From the NCBI GenBank assembly GCA_038496445.1, contig JALMLS010000015.1:124001-188000 (forward strand): a DNA stretch of 64,000 nucleotides. Direction: 5' to 3'. Below, piece after piece: positions 23,212 through 35,391 of the stretch. Under the pieces are notes generated by a model. It did no database searches. It was not told the DNA's origin and saw only the letters and a program-made list of their open reading frames with translations. A program made the translations under genes and the position numbers. Each line of letters starts with the position of its first letter. Position 1 is the stretch's first letter. This DNA is from Trichosphaerium sp. ATCC 40318. Taxonomy: Eukaryota; Discosea; Flabellinia; Trichosidae.

Positions 23212-26200
23212 TTACTCCAGTGCTTCTTGAACCTTAGAGTTATCTCCAGGCGTAAAGCTGCGTTTAGACTCTCTAAATCGGAAAAAAGGCAGCACACGCA
23301 GCCGTAGAGGCTTAACAGTGAACACCAGTATTATAAATAACACAGCAAGAAAGACAACTATCAATACCACTGATATAGAAGCAACAGTAGCTGGTGTTAA
23401 ACCACAAGCCTTTCTTTGAAACTCCACTAAAGAGAACAGTCAAAACGAGTCGAGTCAATGTTGTAGAAAAGTACGAAAAAAAGGAGAAAACGTAGTTACC
23501 GACTAGTGCTGTTTTTGATGTTACTACTGAAGCTTCTGAACAATCGTCTGTTTCACCAAATACAACAACTGGATCTCCAAGACAAGATTCATCTCTGTCA
23601 CCGAACTGTAGTATCGGAACATTACCATCTTCATCCGCGCCAAAAATTTCATCAAAGTTGATAATAAAAGTTACATTGTTCAGACACAAAGTACCTATCT
23701 CTTACACTTAGCTTCTAATCATTAGATTAAATGGTAAACAACGGACCCTCTACTATAATGCCTGCATCTTTTCCAGTTATTTCAATGGTATGTTCATCAA
23801 GTGTAAGATTTCCGTTGATAATTACTGGCAGTTGTAGAACAAATTCTTCTTGTTCTGGTGATGGACTTCCCTTCAAGTTACAACTCACTTCAAAAACGCT
23901 TTGATTATTGCAAAATACGCCCTAAATTACATAGAATAGTTAGTGATGTTAGAAGTGTAAAACATGAAAAGAGGTTCTGTACCTCAAACGGAGGAAGCGG
24001 AGCAATACATTTACAATTGTGACCAAAAAACTTTGTTGCATTTTCACCACGGCAAGCTATGTTATACATATTAGACTAGAGTGTATACAATAAAGAACAC
24101 TTACGATTACACATATCAGGTAGCTGGACGTTATTCGAAAAATTTCTTGAATTCACAGGACAACAAACACCAGTTTCTCTCAAAAATCTATACAAAACAC
24201 TTAGTTTTTTGTCTTGTTGCTCATAAAAAAAAATAGATATTTACATTAGCCCAGCTGTGAAGTTTCGTAGAAAACCTATATTATAATCATGTTAGAACAT
24301 GCTTAGTGAAAGTTATTATTAGAAAGGTGGACACATAGGAAAAAAATAAGAAAAGCATTTGGTTTTTTGTCTTTACGAAAGTTCAAAAGGAATTACGAAA
24401 CCCTCTTTGCAACTTTCAATGGTTTCCACGAAGCAAAAAATAGGTTCAAAGTAATGTTTGTTTTTTGTGACATTTGGTACGTGCCTATTGACCCTGTGAT
24501 GTTTATATTTTCACTTAAGTCTACTACAGAATTATCTCTATTACTTGTAATGATGGCATCAATCTCCATATTAATTTTTCCTTCGAAATTATTGTTCCCA
24601 AGAAGCAGCATGTATAGACCTGCATCCAAAAGTGGTTCTGGAATGAGTCCAGTAAAGTTATTATCCTCCAAACTTAATAGACTTATTGAAGCATTTGTTG
24701 CTTTTAAAACTGCCCAATTGCGGTCTAAATCGCCGCTGAATTCATTTCGACCCAAGTCACTATAATCACATGTCAACAAAGTTGTTTCAGAGGTGGTTTT
24801 TTACACCGAAAAAAATAGTCTTACAAGTTCATAAGGTTAGGCATTTGTGATAATCCTTCCGCAAAATCAGCGGGTAGTGTACCTGTAAACCGGTTTTTTC
24901 TAACTCCGCTGAAGCATTAAGGAATGAATTAACAATAAATCAACACGTGGTTCGTAAATGCAAAAAGGATACAAATCAAGAAGTGAAGGATGTCCAAGAA
25001 TAGAGGAAAACGGCAAGGTTCCTGTGAATTCATTGTGACTAAGACGACTAATAGGAAGTTATATCAAGCTTTATAAAAACTTCGTACAATACTTCCAGAT
25101 TACTGTATCTCTTAAAATCAAATAGCGGATCAAAACCAGATAACTTATTATCGTTGAACAACCTGATTTTTTTTTTTGAGTTAGTTTCACGTGCAACTTT
25201 TTTTTTGGTTTTTCGAAAAGAGTTCGTACATTTGAGAGATATTGGTTGAAGCGAAGACAGGGATATTTCCTGTGAAATTATTATTGTGCAGATGAATAAA
25301 CTCAAGCGATGGAAGATCTTTAAGGATATCAAAACTACCAGTGAAATTATTGATTACAAGACTCCTTAAAAAAACAGTCAATACAGCAAAAAAAAAACCA
25401 AGTATTCTTTAACGGCCTTACAAGGAAGATAAGTTTGTCATAAGTTCGAAACCTGAAGGTAAGTCTCCCTTTAGCTTATTAGAGTTCAAAGTTCTATTTC
25501 ATATTGTCAAGGAAAAGCTATGTAAGACTATGAAAAAGAAGTAGTTTGAGGATACAAAGCAACTAGGTTTGACAAACTGCTCATATCAGGTAGTGTTTCT
25601 TGAAGCAAACATTCCCTCATGGTCCTATTAATATTAGTGTCACTGCCAAAATTAAGTTTCGTTATGTTCCATACAATACTTGTAATTTGGTTAGCCTCAG
25701 AATCTCTTGTGGAAATACAGTGTTGAGAGGATTTGAGGATAAATCCAGAACCTAAATCTATAAATAAAAAACCGTTGAAAAAAAAGATTGCAACAAACCT
25801 CGAGCGATGGAAAACTTATGTTCGAAGGTACGTTTGTTATGCCATTACTATTCAAGTCCCTATTGGGTAACGGGTCATTAGTTCCTCCATTTAAATTACA
25901 ATCTCAAGAATACAAGACTCAAAAATCGCGTTGCCGTACAAATGTGTAAGTTTTTCTGCTTGTTGTAATGGAAAATATCTAATATTAGTGCTCTGGGCGA
26001 TTGTGCTAAATGAATGTCATCACTTTGCTTGTGACAATAGTTTATGAAAGCGATCCAAAACCCAAAAACCGTACATCTCAGTTATATTACCAGGATTGTT
26101 CAAATCAACATTACCATCAAAGTAGCAACCTTTGAGTGTTCTATAAAAAAACCAGAGCGTAAATATACTAATACGCTCAGTAACGGTACGTACAGTTTTG

Positions 26201-26814
26201 TTAGCTGAGGCATCAGCGTTGGTATCAAGTCTACACTCGGTCCATCAATGGCCATGTTCGCAAAATATCTTTAAAATGTAAGAAAAACACGTGTTTTGTA
26301 TTTTCGCTCTTTTTAGGGGTTTTTTTTTGACCACGTGATGTTAATAACCGCAACAAAAGCGCACGTGGGAGAATTTTTTTGTTCAAGTAATTAAATACGA
26401 AAAAGTGAAAAGTGACGCACAGGGATTGCAAGCTTGTAAAACTCTTTAAATCAGAGTCGAAAGTAAATGTACCACATGATATTGCTCGTCGTATGTAAAT
26501 ACTATGTCAAAAATTATGTGAGATTATTATCGCTATTGTTCATCTATTATTCTCTATTTAAACGCCGTACATGCTTTCTACTTGGTCCATTGCGTTACAT
26601 TGAACCTTTGTCGCGTAAATTAGCGGTTCTTAGAACGTAAGAGAAGAAACAAACTTCTCGGGAGACATACCGTTTCATTAGCACATGTTAAGGGTGTATC
26701 TAAACATAGTTTGGTTGACAACATGTCCAGGCTCGTTTGTTGGCCTTGTATGTACGTAAGGCATACATAGAAGAGTATAAAAACTCTCAGAAAGAGGACA
26801 AGGTGCGTAGTCAT
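23212..26814 (-). CDS. LRR receptor-like membrane protein
   Basis: The first exon (26671-26814, possibly extending) gives the signal peptide MTTHLVLFLRVFILFYVCL. Further exons between about 26.5 and 24.3 kb carry plant-type leucine-rich repeats such as LEFIHLHNNNFTGNIP and LSLEDNNFTGLIPEPLLDAG. The 3' exons 23747-23921, 23500-23694 and 23212-23426 are resolved in phase. They give a Cys-containing juxtamembrane region, IIVEGTLCLNNVTFIINFDE, one TM helix (SISVVLIVVFLAVLFIILVF) and a short basic tail without a kinase. Not every LRR exon boundary could be fixed, so the full length is uncertain. It ends tail to tail, 149 bp from the Cys-rich gene. Confidence 0.8.
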
Positions 26815-27375
26815 TCTGAACTTTTTTTTGAAAAGTATTAATGAGAAATCAAAGGTGAATTTTCACACATTACTTTCAGTTAAGTGGATGCACGTATACG
26901 TGTTTTCTTGGTACTATTTGTGCTTCTTCTTGAACTGTATCAGTATAGCGTATTACGTATGACGAGGTAGGGATGACAAAAAATGCGTGGAAATCAGCAT
27001 TTCTCGGAACCCCAACACGACATGAAGATCACACGTGATTTTTAGAACGGCTTGTCTCGCGTGCGCCTCCACAATGGCACATAGTGGATAGCTACTATAA
27101 AACCAATTAAAACTCGTATTCGCTTTACATTTCGCCACAGTATCACTTGGCACAGCAGTCGACATGAAACGTCAAACCCATTGTAAAAACATGGACAACA
27201 ATTATTTGAACAAACGAAAAGAGCATGAAATTTCTGTCCCGCCGAAAACCCCACGCGCTAGTAAATAAACTACCTAGACCACGGTACGTCTTAGGGTAAC
27301 CCTGTTTTTGATTATTGCGCTACACAGTTCGCAAATTTTGTTTATTTTTCTCAAAAATACAGTAGCAACTCCTAT
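26815..27375. other. Intergenic region between LRR and HD genes
   Basis: About 560 bp containing the LRR gene promoter and the 3' end of the HD gene. CACGTG occurs near 27032. Small open frames have no supported partner exons. Confidence 0.45.
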
Positions 27376-28480
27376 TTATTGTCCACCAGCAATGCTCTTC
27401 TGTAACTTAGTTATTTCAGAAGACATATTATCTCTGGATATTTTATCAAAGAGATTTATGAATGTATCCGTGAAAAACAAGTCTCCTTTCATGAGCTTTT
27501 GTAGAACGCTTATTCGTCCCTTTCTATACGAATCATCGCTGTAATGAATGTATTCTTTACGTATGTTATCTGCATATACATTATAATCATCTTGGGGCTT
27601 ACCAAGGACAGCCAAGTCAAAATCTGTTTTGATACATCAGGTTTTTTTCGGTAATTACACGCGCAAAAAAATGATCACTTTACCGTGATTTTATCAAAAA
27701 CACGTGCCTAAAAATAATTTTAGATCATTGTCTGCATCTTGGCCTACTTTATGACTCTTCGTTGCTATAATCCAGTCAAAAACCTAGGTGAGTAAGCAAT
27801 TGTACAATAAACAAATGTCATGCATGGATAGAACAGTCTCGCAGTTCAAGCTTAGACACTAGACCCTCAGAAAAAACCCTTCGGGTCTGAAAGAGCGCAA
27901 CACTTTTCCTGTTTTACTTCTCCTATTTTATGTACTACCCATTCGTTTCCAAAGGGTAATGTAACGCACCCAAAGATTTACGAATGACAACGTCATCCGA
28001 CATTTTCAAGTGGAATTCAAAAAAAAATGTTTGAAGCCGTACTTTTTCTTCTAGTGACCCACTGATGCTCGCTTCCTTACAAAACACCTTCCACAGAGCA
28101 GCGCTTTCCTCTTCGTTGTTATTTAGCCGTGGATTGTAGATAGCGCTGGTTTTTAGTGTGAAGGAGTATAATAGTGTAAGAGAGATTTTGGGGCTCTGTG
28201 GATACTCATGGAACCAAATAGAAGCTAACATTGCCACTTGATCGGTTATTCGTTCTTTGAACTTGTCATAGTACTCTAGAAGCTCTTTAATGTGTTGTAG
28301 AGTATGATAGAAGCGCCATTCTTCTTCAAATAAATCTCCAAGCTTAGAACGCCACTAAACTCTTCGATTAGTATTTCCTTGCGTAGAGATGACATTATTA
28401 GGGCGTACTTTTGAAGATAGCGCCTGTGTAAGTTCTAAAACGCTACTAAACTCTTCCCATCTCTTTAAAACCTCTGCCAT
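27376..28480 (-). CDS. Predicted HD-superfamily metal-dependent phosphohydrolase
   Basis: Five exons (28409-28480, 28206-28354, 28043-28145, 27708-27783, 27376-27623) give 215 aa, the usual size of this small COG4339-type family. Family motifs appear in order: RFYHTLQHI with a metal-binding His, the HD pair in WFHDAIYNPRLNNNEEESA, IIATKSHK, FLDFDLAVLG, and the C-terminal IRKEYIHYSDDSYRKGR. The HD pair is created across an intron. The substrate is not established for the family, though nucleotide or phosphate ester hydrolysis is assumed. The fourth intron uses a GC donor, and no GT alternative keeps the frame. Confidence 0.88.
27624..27707 (-). other. GC-AG intron in the HD phosphohydrolase gene
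   Basis: The donor TTTTTAG|GCACGTG joins to AAACAG to give FLDFDLAVLG, exactly the family consensus. The GT 4 nt downstream would give a stop codon after splicing, so the GC donor is required. Confidence 0.8.
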
Positions 28481-28590
28481 CACGATTGAGACGTCGAAGC
28501 TTATTCGAACTTTAAGCTGTACCAAACAGCGCTGACTTAGGTCAACTGTAAACTGAACCAGTACCTCCACTGTCGCAACTCTTTAAAACA

Positions 28591-29243
28591 ATGGCCAGTA
28601 CAGTACGTTACAAACGTTTGACAAGCACTGTTATTTCCAAGTTTGTAGCCACTGCCAACACCGCGAAATACCCTACAACGGCGTGCTTGGCTAGTGGTCT
28701 TTACAGCAAAGCACACGAGGCACCTTTTCTTTTGTTCAGTTGAAAGTAAATTGAAAAAGTTGTAACTTTTCCTTTTTTTTCAAAAAGAACATCTTTATCA
28801 CGTGGTGTATTTTCGTCAGACACAAACTATTAACAACAACCTTTGTAACAAGTTGAGATTTTTCATTGACACGTCTATGATCACTAAATCAAACTTTGAT
28901 TTCTTACTGATTGTTCTAGAAAATTAATAGCGTAGAACGTAACACCACTTCGAACCTCACTTTTGAGAATCATGTAGTATTCAACAGCGGTGATAATTGT
29001 ATTTTTAATGGCACATGTGATACCAACAAAGGTGACAAATGCACGTTTAATGATACATGCACAACCAACAGTGGTGACTCATGCACTTTCAATGGTCTTT
29101 GTGAAACAAACAGTGGAGATGATTGCTCATTCAAAGGTCATTGTAGAAACAACAGAGGCGATGATTGCGAATTCCTTGGTACTGTAGAAAACAGCACTGG
29201 TGATAGGTGCACTATTAATGAGAATAAAACTGTAAAAGAGTAG
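28591..29243 (+). CDS. Small protein of tandem Cys-containing 14-residue repeats
   Basis: The main exon 28920-29243 (108 codons) encodes about five copies of N-S/K-G-D-x-C-x-F-x-G-x-C-x-x followed by a short charged tail. A possible first exon, 28591-28602 (Met-Ala-Ser-Thr), has a GTACGT donor and fits phase 0, giving 111 aa. This start is a guess and no signal peptide would result. The regular GD-C-F-G-C spacing suggests disulphide- or metal-stabilised repeats. No family is recognised. Confidence 0.4.
28983..29231 (+). repeat. 42-nt tandem repeats, five to six units
   Basis: Units start at 28983, 29025, 29067, 29109 and 29151 (42 nt each) with a degenerate last unit at 29190. Each begins AACARNGGTGA and contains two TGC/TGT codons 15 nt apart, except that the fifth unit loses its second Cys. 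Confidence 0.85.
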
Positions 29244-29467
29244 ATAGAACCAGTAGCAATAACTTAACAGATTTGTTCCCTTGTCCAACGAATATTGAAG
29301 TTAACGCTCAGTTTTCTTTAAATTGGTGAGGTGTTATGCAAATCAAGGTTTATCAATGCAATAGCAAACTCTGTAGCTATGATAAAAATACAAATTTACG
29401 GTTATGGCCAAATGTAGTAAATAGAAATGAAACGTGCAAGTTGTAGTTTAGGAAAATATTGAATTTT

Positions 29468-32400
29468 TTACTCTTTTTCTTCAACTACAAATGATAGAGC
29501 AAGATCATCTGCTGCAATATTATCATCCTTTGAAAAGAAAACAGCTTCAACAATACCATCCGTAGGAGAACAAATATTGTGCTATGAAAAATAAGAAAAA
29601 AGTTACAAAGAGGTGAAAAAAAAAACAACTTCAAAAGTTCACAGCAATTAACACTTACGCTTTGTTTCATTGATACTAGTTGCATTACAACATCACCTTT
29701 CTTGACCTAAAATCATAATATTAGAAAACTTTTTGTAAAACAACAATAAACAAAGAGCGAATAGGAAGAACATATTTGAGAAGTAGAATACAAATAAAAA
29801 AACGAACAAAAACTACAACACGTACTGCATCACCAGCTTTGACAAATACATTACTTACAACACCAGGAAGTGGTGCGAGCAGAGATCCAGCTCCTTCAGG
29901 TACACTAAACAAACCAAATCATGAGATCAATGTACCAGAAATATCAACAAAAAAAAAACGTACACATATGAAGGAGTAGGAAGCTCAAGTGTAAACTCTT
30001 CACCTTCTTTAAAAATAGAGAATGTGTCTCCCTTTCTATGAATAACACTTGTCATTCTATTACCTAAAAAATACAATAAATAAAGGCACTCAAAACAACT
30101 TGTTTCCAATCTAATATCCTCTTATACTGTTTAATATACGTACCAGTATGGAAAACCTCAATACCATTCTCTGTAAGTTTAGCACGACCTTCAATCTCAT
30201 GTTCTTTGCCTTCACGATCAAATGTGCGTACACGGTACTTATTATTTGGTTTATACGTCACAAAAACGCTCTATTGTGGAAGAAAAAAAATAAGCTTCAG
30301 AAAAAAGAAACAAAGAAAGAAATCAAGTGTTTGCAGTTTCTTGAAAAAAAACTCGCGTACATGTTCAACTTCATCCTCATCTATCCATTTAATCTCACGT
30401 TCATGTTCAGTACCAAAGCGCCTACCATTAAGTTGTTGCCAAGGTGTTGGTTTGCTTGCAGTGGCTTTATTTTCACCAAGAACTAAAAAGAGCGAAGTCA
30501 TAGCCAATATATCAGTTGAAACAAGAGCCTTAGCACGTAAAAGAACTTCTGCGTGCTCCTATATTACCATTAACATAAGATATAGATATCACAACGAGAT
30601 AAAAAATAACACCGTCCAACAATAAAAAAGTAACTTACAGGAATAAAATGTGTTTGAACATTTCCTTTCTCGAACTCAGGGTGTGTAGCACAACGTCTTA
30701 GGAATGATATATTTGTGTGTGGTCCAGCAATATAGTATTGTTCTAGAGCACGTGCTAATCTATCTAATGCTGTTTGTCTTGTAGTATCCCATACTACCAG
30801 TTTCGCAATCATTGAGTCGTAGTACACGGATACCTAAAAAGTGAAGAATGTTAAATCTGAGTGAAGTCTCAGGGCTGCGTTTATAGTACCTCATCTCCTT
30901 GTAGTACACCTGTATCTACTCTCATTTTACTATCAAGTATCTTTGGTGGTTGTAACAAGTGCATTTTGCCAACACTTGGAGCAAAATCACTAACATACGG
31001 TTAACTTCAATTGCAACGGTAAAATTCCTTGTTAAACCCATACTTGTATGGGTTTTCTGCACAAATACGCGCTTCAAAAGCATGTCCATTTATCTTCAAC
31101 TCTTCTTGTTTCTTTGGTAGGGTAAAACCAGATGCAACCTATACCTGTCAGACTGGCGAGAAAACCCGAAAAGTTGGTGAAAAAAAAAAGTTTACCAGTA
31201 GTTGCCAATGAACCAAATCTGTTCCTGTGATCATCTCTGTGATTGGATGTTCTACTTGAAGCCTAGTATTCATTTCCATAAAATAAAAGGTTCCAAAGTT
31301 AGGTGATTCCTCATCAGCCTCCATGATAAATTCAACAGTACCTACAACCCATAAATACAAATAAAAACAAAAAAAAGGTAAAAAAAATGACAGATTCTTC
31401 ATACCAGCGCCTCTATAATTAACAGCACGTGCAGCATCAACAGCTGCTTTTCCCATTTTATGACGTTGTTCCTCTGATAAATGTGGCTAGTAATAAACAA
31501 TAAGCTTATCTTATAGGCACAAAAACAAGAATAGAAGCAATTAAATGATCGTACAGCTGGGGCTTCTTCTATGACTTTTTGATGTCTTCTTTGTAATGAG
31601 CAATCTCTCTCAAACAAATAGACAACGTTACCAAAGTTATCAGCAAACACTTGGATTTCCACGTGACGTGATTTTTTAATATATTTTTCAATAAGACAAC
31701 TAGAATCACCAAAAGAACTCAAAGCTTCTTCTTGACACTCTTTCAACAATCGTGGTAAATCTATTTAAAAAAAAAATTAAAGAAATGTTCAACGCCGGCC
31801 ATCTAGACACTATGTAGATAAATCGTCATTTCGTACCTTCTTCTTTGTGTACAATACGCATACCCTTTCCGCCACCACCTTTATTAGCCTTTAAGAGCCA
31901 AGGGTAGCGAGAAACTTCTTTTCCATCTATTACATCTTTTTTACCAGCAATTTTCAAAAAGTGCTCCAAGGATTGCTCTGGTCCATGATAACCAGGTACG
32001 CAAGGCACACCAGCTTTTTCCATAATTACTTTAGATTCACTACATATATTATTAGACTAATTACACTCCAAGAAAGTCAGAGAAACCGCTTTAAGCTCAA
32101 AAAACATTCTTGAAAAAAGAAAAAAAAAAAGAAAAAGAAAGTCTTACTCTTTAGAACCCATAGAATTTATAGCTGATGCAGGAGGTCCAATAAAAGTGAC
32201 ACCATTACTTGCACACTCATTTGCAAAACCAGCATTTTCTGATAAAAAGCCGTATCCAGGATGAATAGCCTTTAAGAAATTTGCGCTTTAGAGACGGAGA
32301 AATATAAAATCATAGCAAAATAGTAAACCAAACGGAAAATTATATACCTCAGCGCCCGTTTCGCGTGCTACTTCTAGTATTTTATCAACACGCAGGTAAC

Positions 32401-32812
32401 TTTCAAGCACTGGAGCTGGTCCAAGGCAAAACGCTTCATCAGCCTTTAATATGTTAGAATATGCGATTTACGCGGTTTTTTAACGTTAAGAGCGCGTTTG
32501 AACGCAAAGCCGTTGAGAAAGTGGGTCGAATAAAACAAAATAAAATGTTTTTCCAACACTTACCAATTTAACGTGTAGCGCGTTTTCATCAGCTTCTGAG
32601 TAAACTGCGACTGTCTTTACGCCTAATTTTTTTGCTGTAGAAATAACACGGCAAGCGATTTCTCCTCTGTTAGCGACTAGTATCTTTTTAAACAGCCCTG
32701 GAATATATTTTAGCGCCGTTGGCCATTTTTTAGTTGTTAGTTGAGGTGCCTTCTCTCTTTTCTGTTGCTGCCTCTGTACTGGCGTATCGCCGCGTTTGGG
32801 CCGCACGGGCAC
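29468..32812 (-). CDS. MCCC1: 3-methylcrotonyl-CoA carboxylase, biotin (alpha) subunit
   Basis: Sixteen exons from 32564-32812 to 29468-29581 sum to 719 aa, close to the animal and plant subunit. A basic leader suits mitochondrial import. The biotin carboxylase domain has [31 protein letters not shown], the ATP-grasp loop [26 protein letters not shown] and [13 protein letters not shown]. The C-terminal biotinyl domain reads [20 protein letters not shown]. The GYHGPEQS segment favours the methylcrotonyl over the propionyl enzyme. It acts in leucine breakdown with the beta subunit, which is not in this window. The biotin site reads SMKQ instead of AMKM. Confidence 0.93.
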
Positions 32813-33046
32813 TCCGTAGTGTTGATGCTCTTAGAATCGGTAACATGCGATGTCAATTCACCTTTATATGCTATAAAATCTCTCCGCACACAACTTTAGC
32901 TATGTTTTAGCTAAAAAGGAATGATTTGTAGCAAGTACTTAGCAGCAAGAATTTTATTGACGTACTTGTGGGGTTTTTTGATTTGTTTCTGCAATGGTTG
33001 CAAAAAAAAAACACTACACACAACATACAAGTAATAATAAGATAAT

Positions 33047-35002
33047 TTATTCAGAAGCAATTCTCGTGTCAACACGAATAGACTTTCCATCAGTATTAGT
33101 CTTGGTATTAGAAGTTCCACCGCTTGATGACGCCGCAAGAGAAGGAAATGCAATGTCTGGGAATACAAAACTAGCCAGACTACTCGCAGCGACAACAACA
33201 ATAGCTGTAGCAACAATATGGCGTACACTAAAGTCAGTGTCACCGAAAATGAGAAGCAACATGCCAGCGATTGCGAGCGCCATTACGCAATTATAAAGAT
33301 GCATTAAAAGCCATCGTGATGATATTACACGACTCTTGACAGACCAAGTAGAATATACAACAAAAGCACCCCATCCAAGAAGCCCAAGTAAATAAATAAG
33401 TTCAAGGACAAGCCAAATCTCGTAGTACTTAGAAGTACATGTGTGGTTAACGTCTAAAGAGAGTACATCTACTTGTTCGAAGCCACTTTCATACGTGTCA
33501 ACTATGTCCCATATAACAATAAGAACGAATTGAATTGCTAACACGATGCAAAGAGATACAAGGAAAATCAATAAACCACGGATTTGTTTCTTGAATTTGT
33601 TCCTCCTTACTACAACCGTAAAGACTCTCATAATAATAGAAGCACGTCCAATAGATGCACCAAGGAACAAAGACACAGAAGCCGAAGTAAGCCATAACCG
33701 TAATTGGCATAGAACCGTTGAGCTAGGAACAAGTACCCAAATAATAGCTGCGACAAAAGCCATAATAACACCAGCGAGTAAGACGTATCCGTAAACTACC
33801 ACTTGAAGCCTTGGATGCGGTCTAAAGACCCAAATTCCAAGGACACCAATAGAGATAATAAAGAATATTACTATAATCACAACTAGCGCTATAGAGCCCG
33901 CTCCAAAATCGGTAGTTAGAATCCTTTGACCGACTAGAGATTCCCCTTGACAAGTTGCTTCGCGCATCTTGTCAACCACTGTGTCAGCAAGAGCTCGCGG
34001 AAGTGGAATATATCCCCGAGAAGAAGCAGTACTGGAGCCTTCGTCGCTTGTCAATGCCCATGTTAAGAAACGCAAAACTGTTCTTTGTTCTTGACATTGT
34101 TGATTCCAATCTGTATCTAATATTGCGTACGTAAAAGCTGCAATAGGAAATGCTCCAGGAGCATCAATATCTATGACTTCTGAAGCGAAAAAGTTTGGTT
34201 TAAAGACAGCAGAAGAAAAAGCACTCTGAGCAGATTGAGTACTATATATTACCTCTTCGCCAAGTTTGTTTACTAGTGTAGCCAATATGACCTCAGGGGT
34301 TTGCGCAAACTCCAAAAAAACGTTGTGACTGACATATCCAATAGAATAAGGTGTAACATTGATTGTTGACATTACTCCCGTATTTCCCCGAGCGAGTATC
34401 AAATTTGGATTTGTTGTTGTATTTACAGCGAAATCGCCTGATGGAGGACCATAGTTGGTTGCGAACGTTGGGTCCATACTCACAATAGCAAGTTGAAAAA
34501 TAAATGATGTTCCTGAGCCTTCTGAGCGAGCAACTGAAGTAATTGTCTGATTGATTGAAGCTAACGTTGGATTTCTCGCTACCAGACGAGCGTCGTTCCA
34601 GTGCGTTATTACTCCGCCAAAAATATCTGAAAGCTCCTTGCGGGGTATTACTACTGTAGATACTCCCGGAATATGAGTTACAACTACAACACCACCTCCC
34701 ATAATAGGATACATTTGAAGGCCTGAATTTTCAGCAACTTGTGCGTCTGTAATTTCGGAGTCTGAACCCGCCCATACAACTTCGTTAGCTGTTATAAGAG
34801 CGCGTGCAGTAGTGCTCCCAGTAGCATTATAGGTCATTGTTTCGGTATTTGAGTCGAATAGTTGAAACGAAGGTATCCAAGAGCGAATTATAGGCTCTGC
34901 AAAAGTACCGCCTGCAGCGGTGACTTGAGCGTTTGTTGACGAAAAAAATGAAATAGAAAGGAAAACCGCTAAAAACAGCATGGGGCCGTAGAAGGTCGTC
35001 AT
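33047..35002 (-). CDS. PstS-like phosphate-binding domain fused to a class C-type 7TM receptor domain
   Basis: A single uninterrupted 651-aa frame. Residues 1-25 are a signal peptide. Residues about 26-350 match PstS-type periplasmic phosphate-binding proteins: AAGGTFAEPIIRSWI, the GSDSE strand, IMGGGVVVVTHIPG, LSDIFGGVITHWND and ARSEGSGTSF, i.e. the loops that contact phosphate in that family. Residues about 365-620 hold seven hydrophobic helices. LCQLRLWLTSASVSLFLGAS at TM3 and HTC in the second extracellular loop resemble class C (GABA-B-like) receptors. A Ser/Thr-rich cytoplasmic tail ends the protein. A phosphate-sensing receptor is inferred. It lacks introns, unlike almost all its neighbours. 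Confidence 0.9.
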   Translation of the reverse strand: MTTFYGPMLFLAVFLSISFFSSTNAQVTAAGGTFAEPIIRSWIPSFQLFDSNTETMTYNATGSTTARALITANEVVWAGSDSEITDAQVAENSGLQMYPIMGGGVVVVTHIPGVSTVVIPRKELSDIFGGVITHWNDARLVARNPTLASINQTITSVARSEGSGTSFIFQLAIVSMDPTFATNYGPPSGDFAVNTTTNPNLILARGNTGVMSTINVTPYSIGYVSHNVFLEFAQTPEVILATLVNKLGEEVIYSTQSAQSAFSSAVFKPNFFASEVIDIDAPGAFPIAAFTYAILDTDWNQQCQEQRTVLRFLTWALTSDEGSSTASSRGYIPLPRALADTVVDKMREATCQGESLVGQRILTTDFGAGSIALVVIIVIFFIISIGVLGIWVFRPHPRLQVVVYGYVLLAGVIMAFVAAIIWVLVPSSTVLCQLRLWLTSASVSLFLGASIGRASIIMRVFTVVVRRNKFKKQIRGLLIFLVSLCIVLAIQFVLIVIWDIVDTYESGFEQVDVLSLDVNHTCTSKYYEIWLVLELIYLLGLLGWGAFVVYSTWSVKSRVISSRWLLMHLYNCVMALAIAGMLLLIFGDTDFSVRHIVATAIVVVAASSLASFVFPDIAFPSLAASSSGGTSNTKTNTDGKSIRVDTRIASE

Positions 35003-35391
35003 TTTTAGCTAATCTAAAACGGTTTTAGTTTGAGTAAGCGATTTATGCTTTTCATACTTGTATGTATTAAAATAACTCCTTGAGATATTCCAAAATGTAT
35101 CCAAGTATCGCCTTGTGAGTTTTCCGGTTGGTAATTTTTTAATTAAATGGAGCTCAGAAAAATGTGTTACTTAATATGGCATTTTACGAACACTAAGCGC
35201 CTAACTCAGATATTTCACAACATGTTAAAGGTGTGCAAGTGGTAGCACCAAGTAGCGTACCACAGTATTAGGGCATTGCCCCAAGTGGCAAGTTTTTTTG
35301 TGTCACAAAAGTGTCTTTTCTGTAAACTGCAATGCTTTTTTACCTGTGAAGCGAAAATCAGTTAAGCTTTTCTTATTCTTTGGCAGGCAAC
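35003..35391. promoter_or_regulatory. Divergent promoter region
   Basis: These 389 bp lie between the start codons of the PstS-7TM gene (minus) and MFAP1 (plus). No exon or RNA gene was recognised. Confidence 0.5.
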
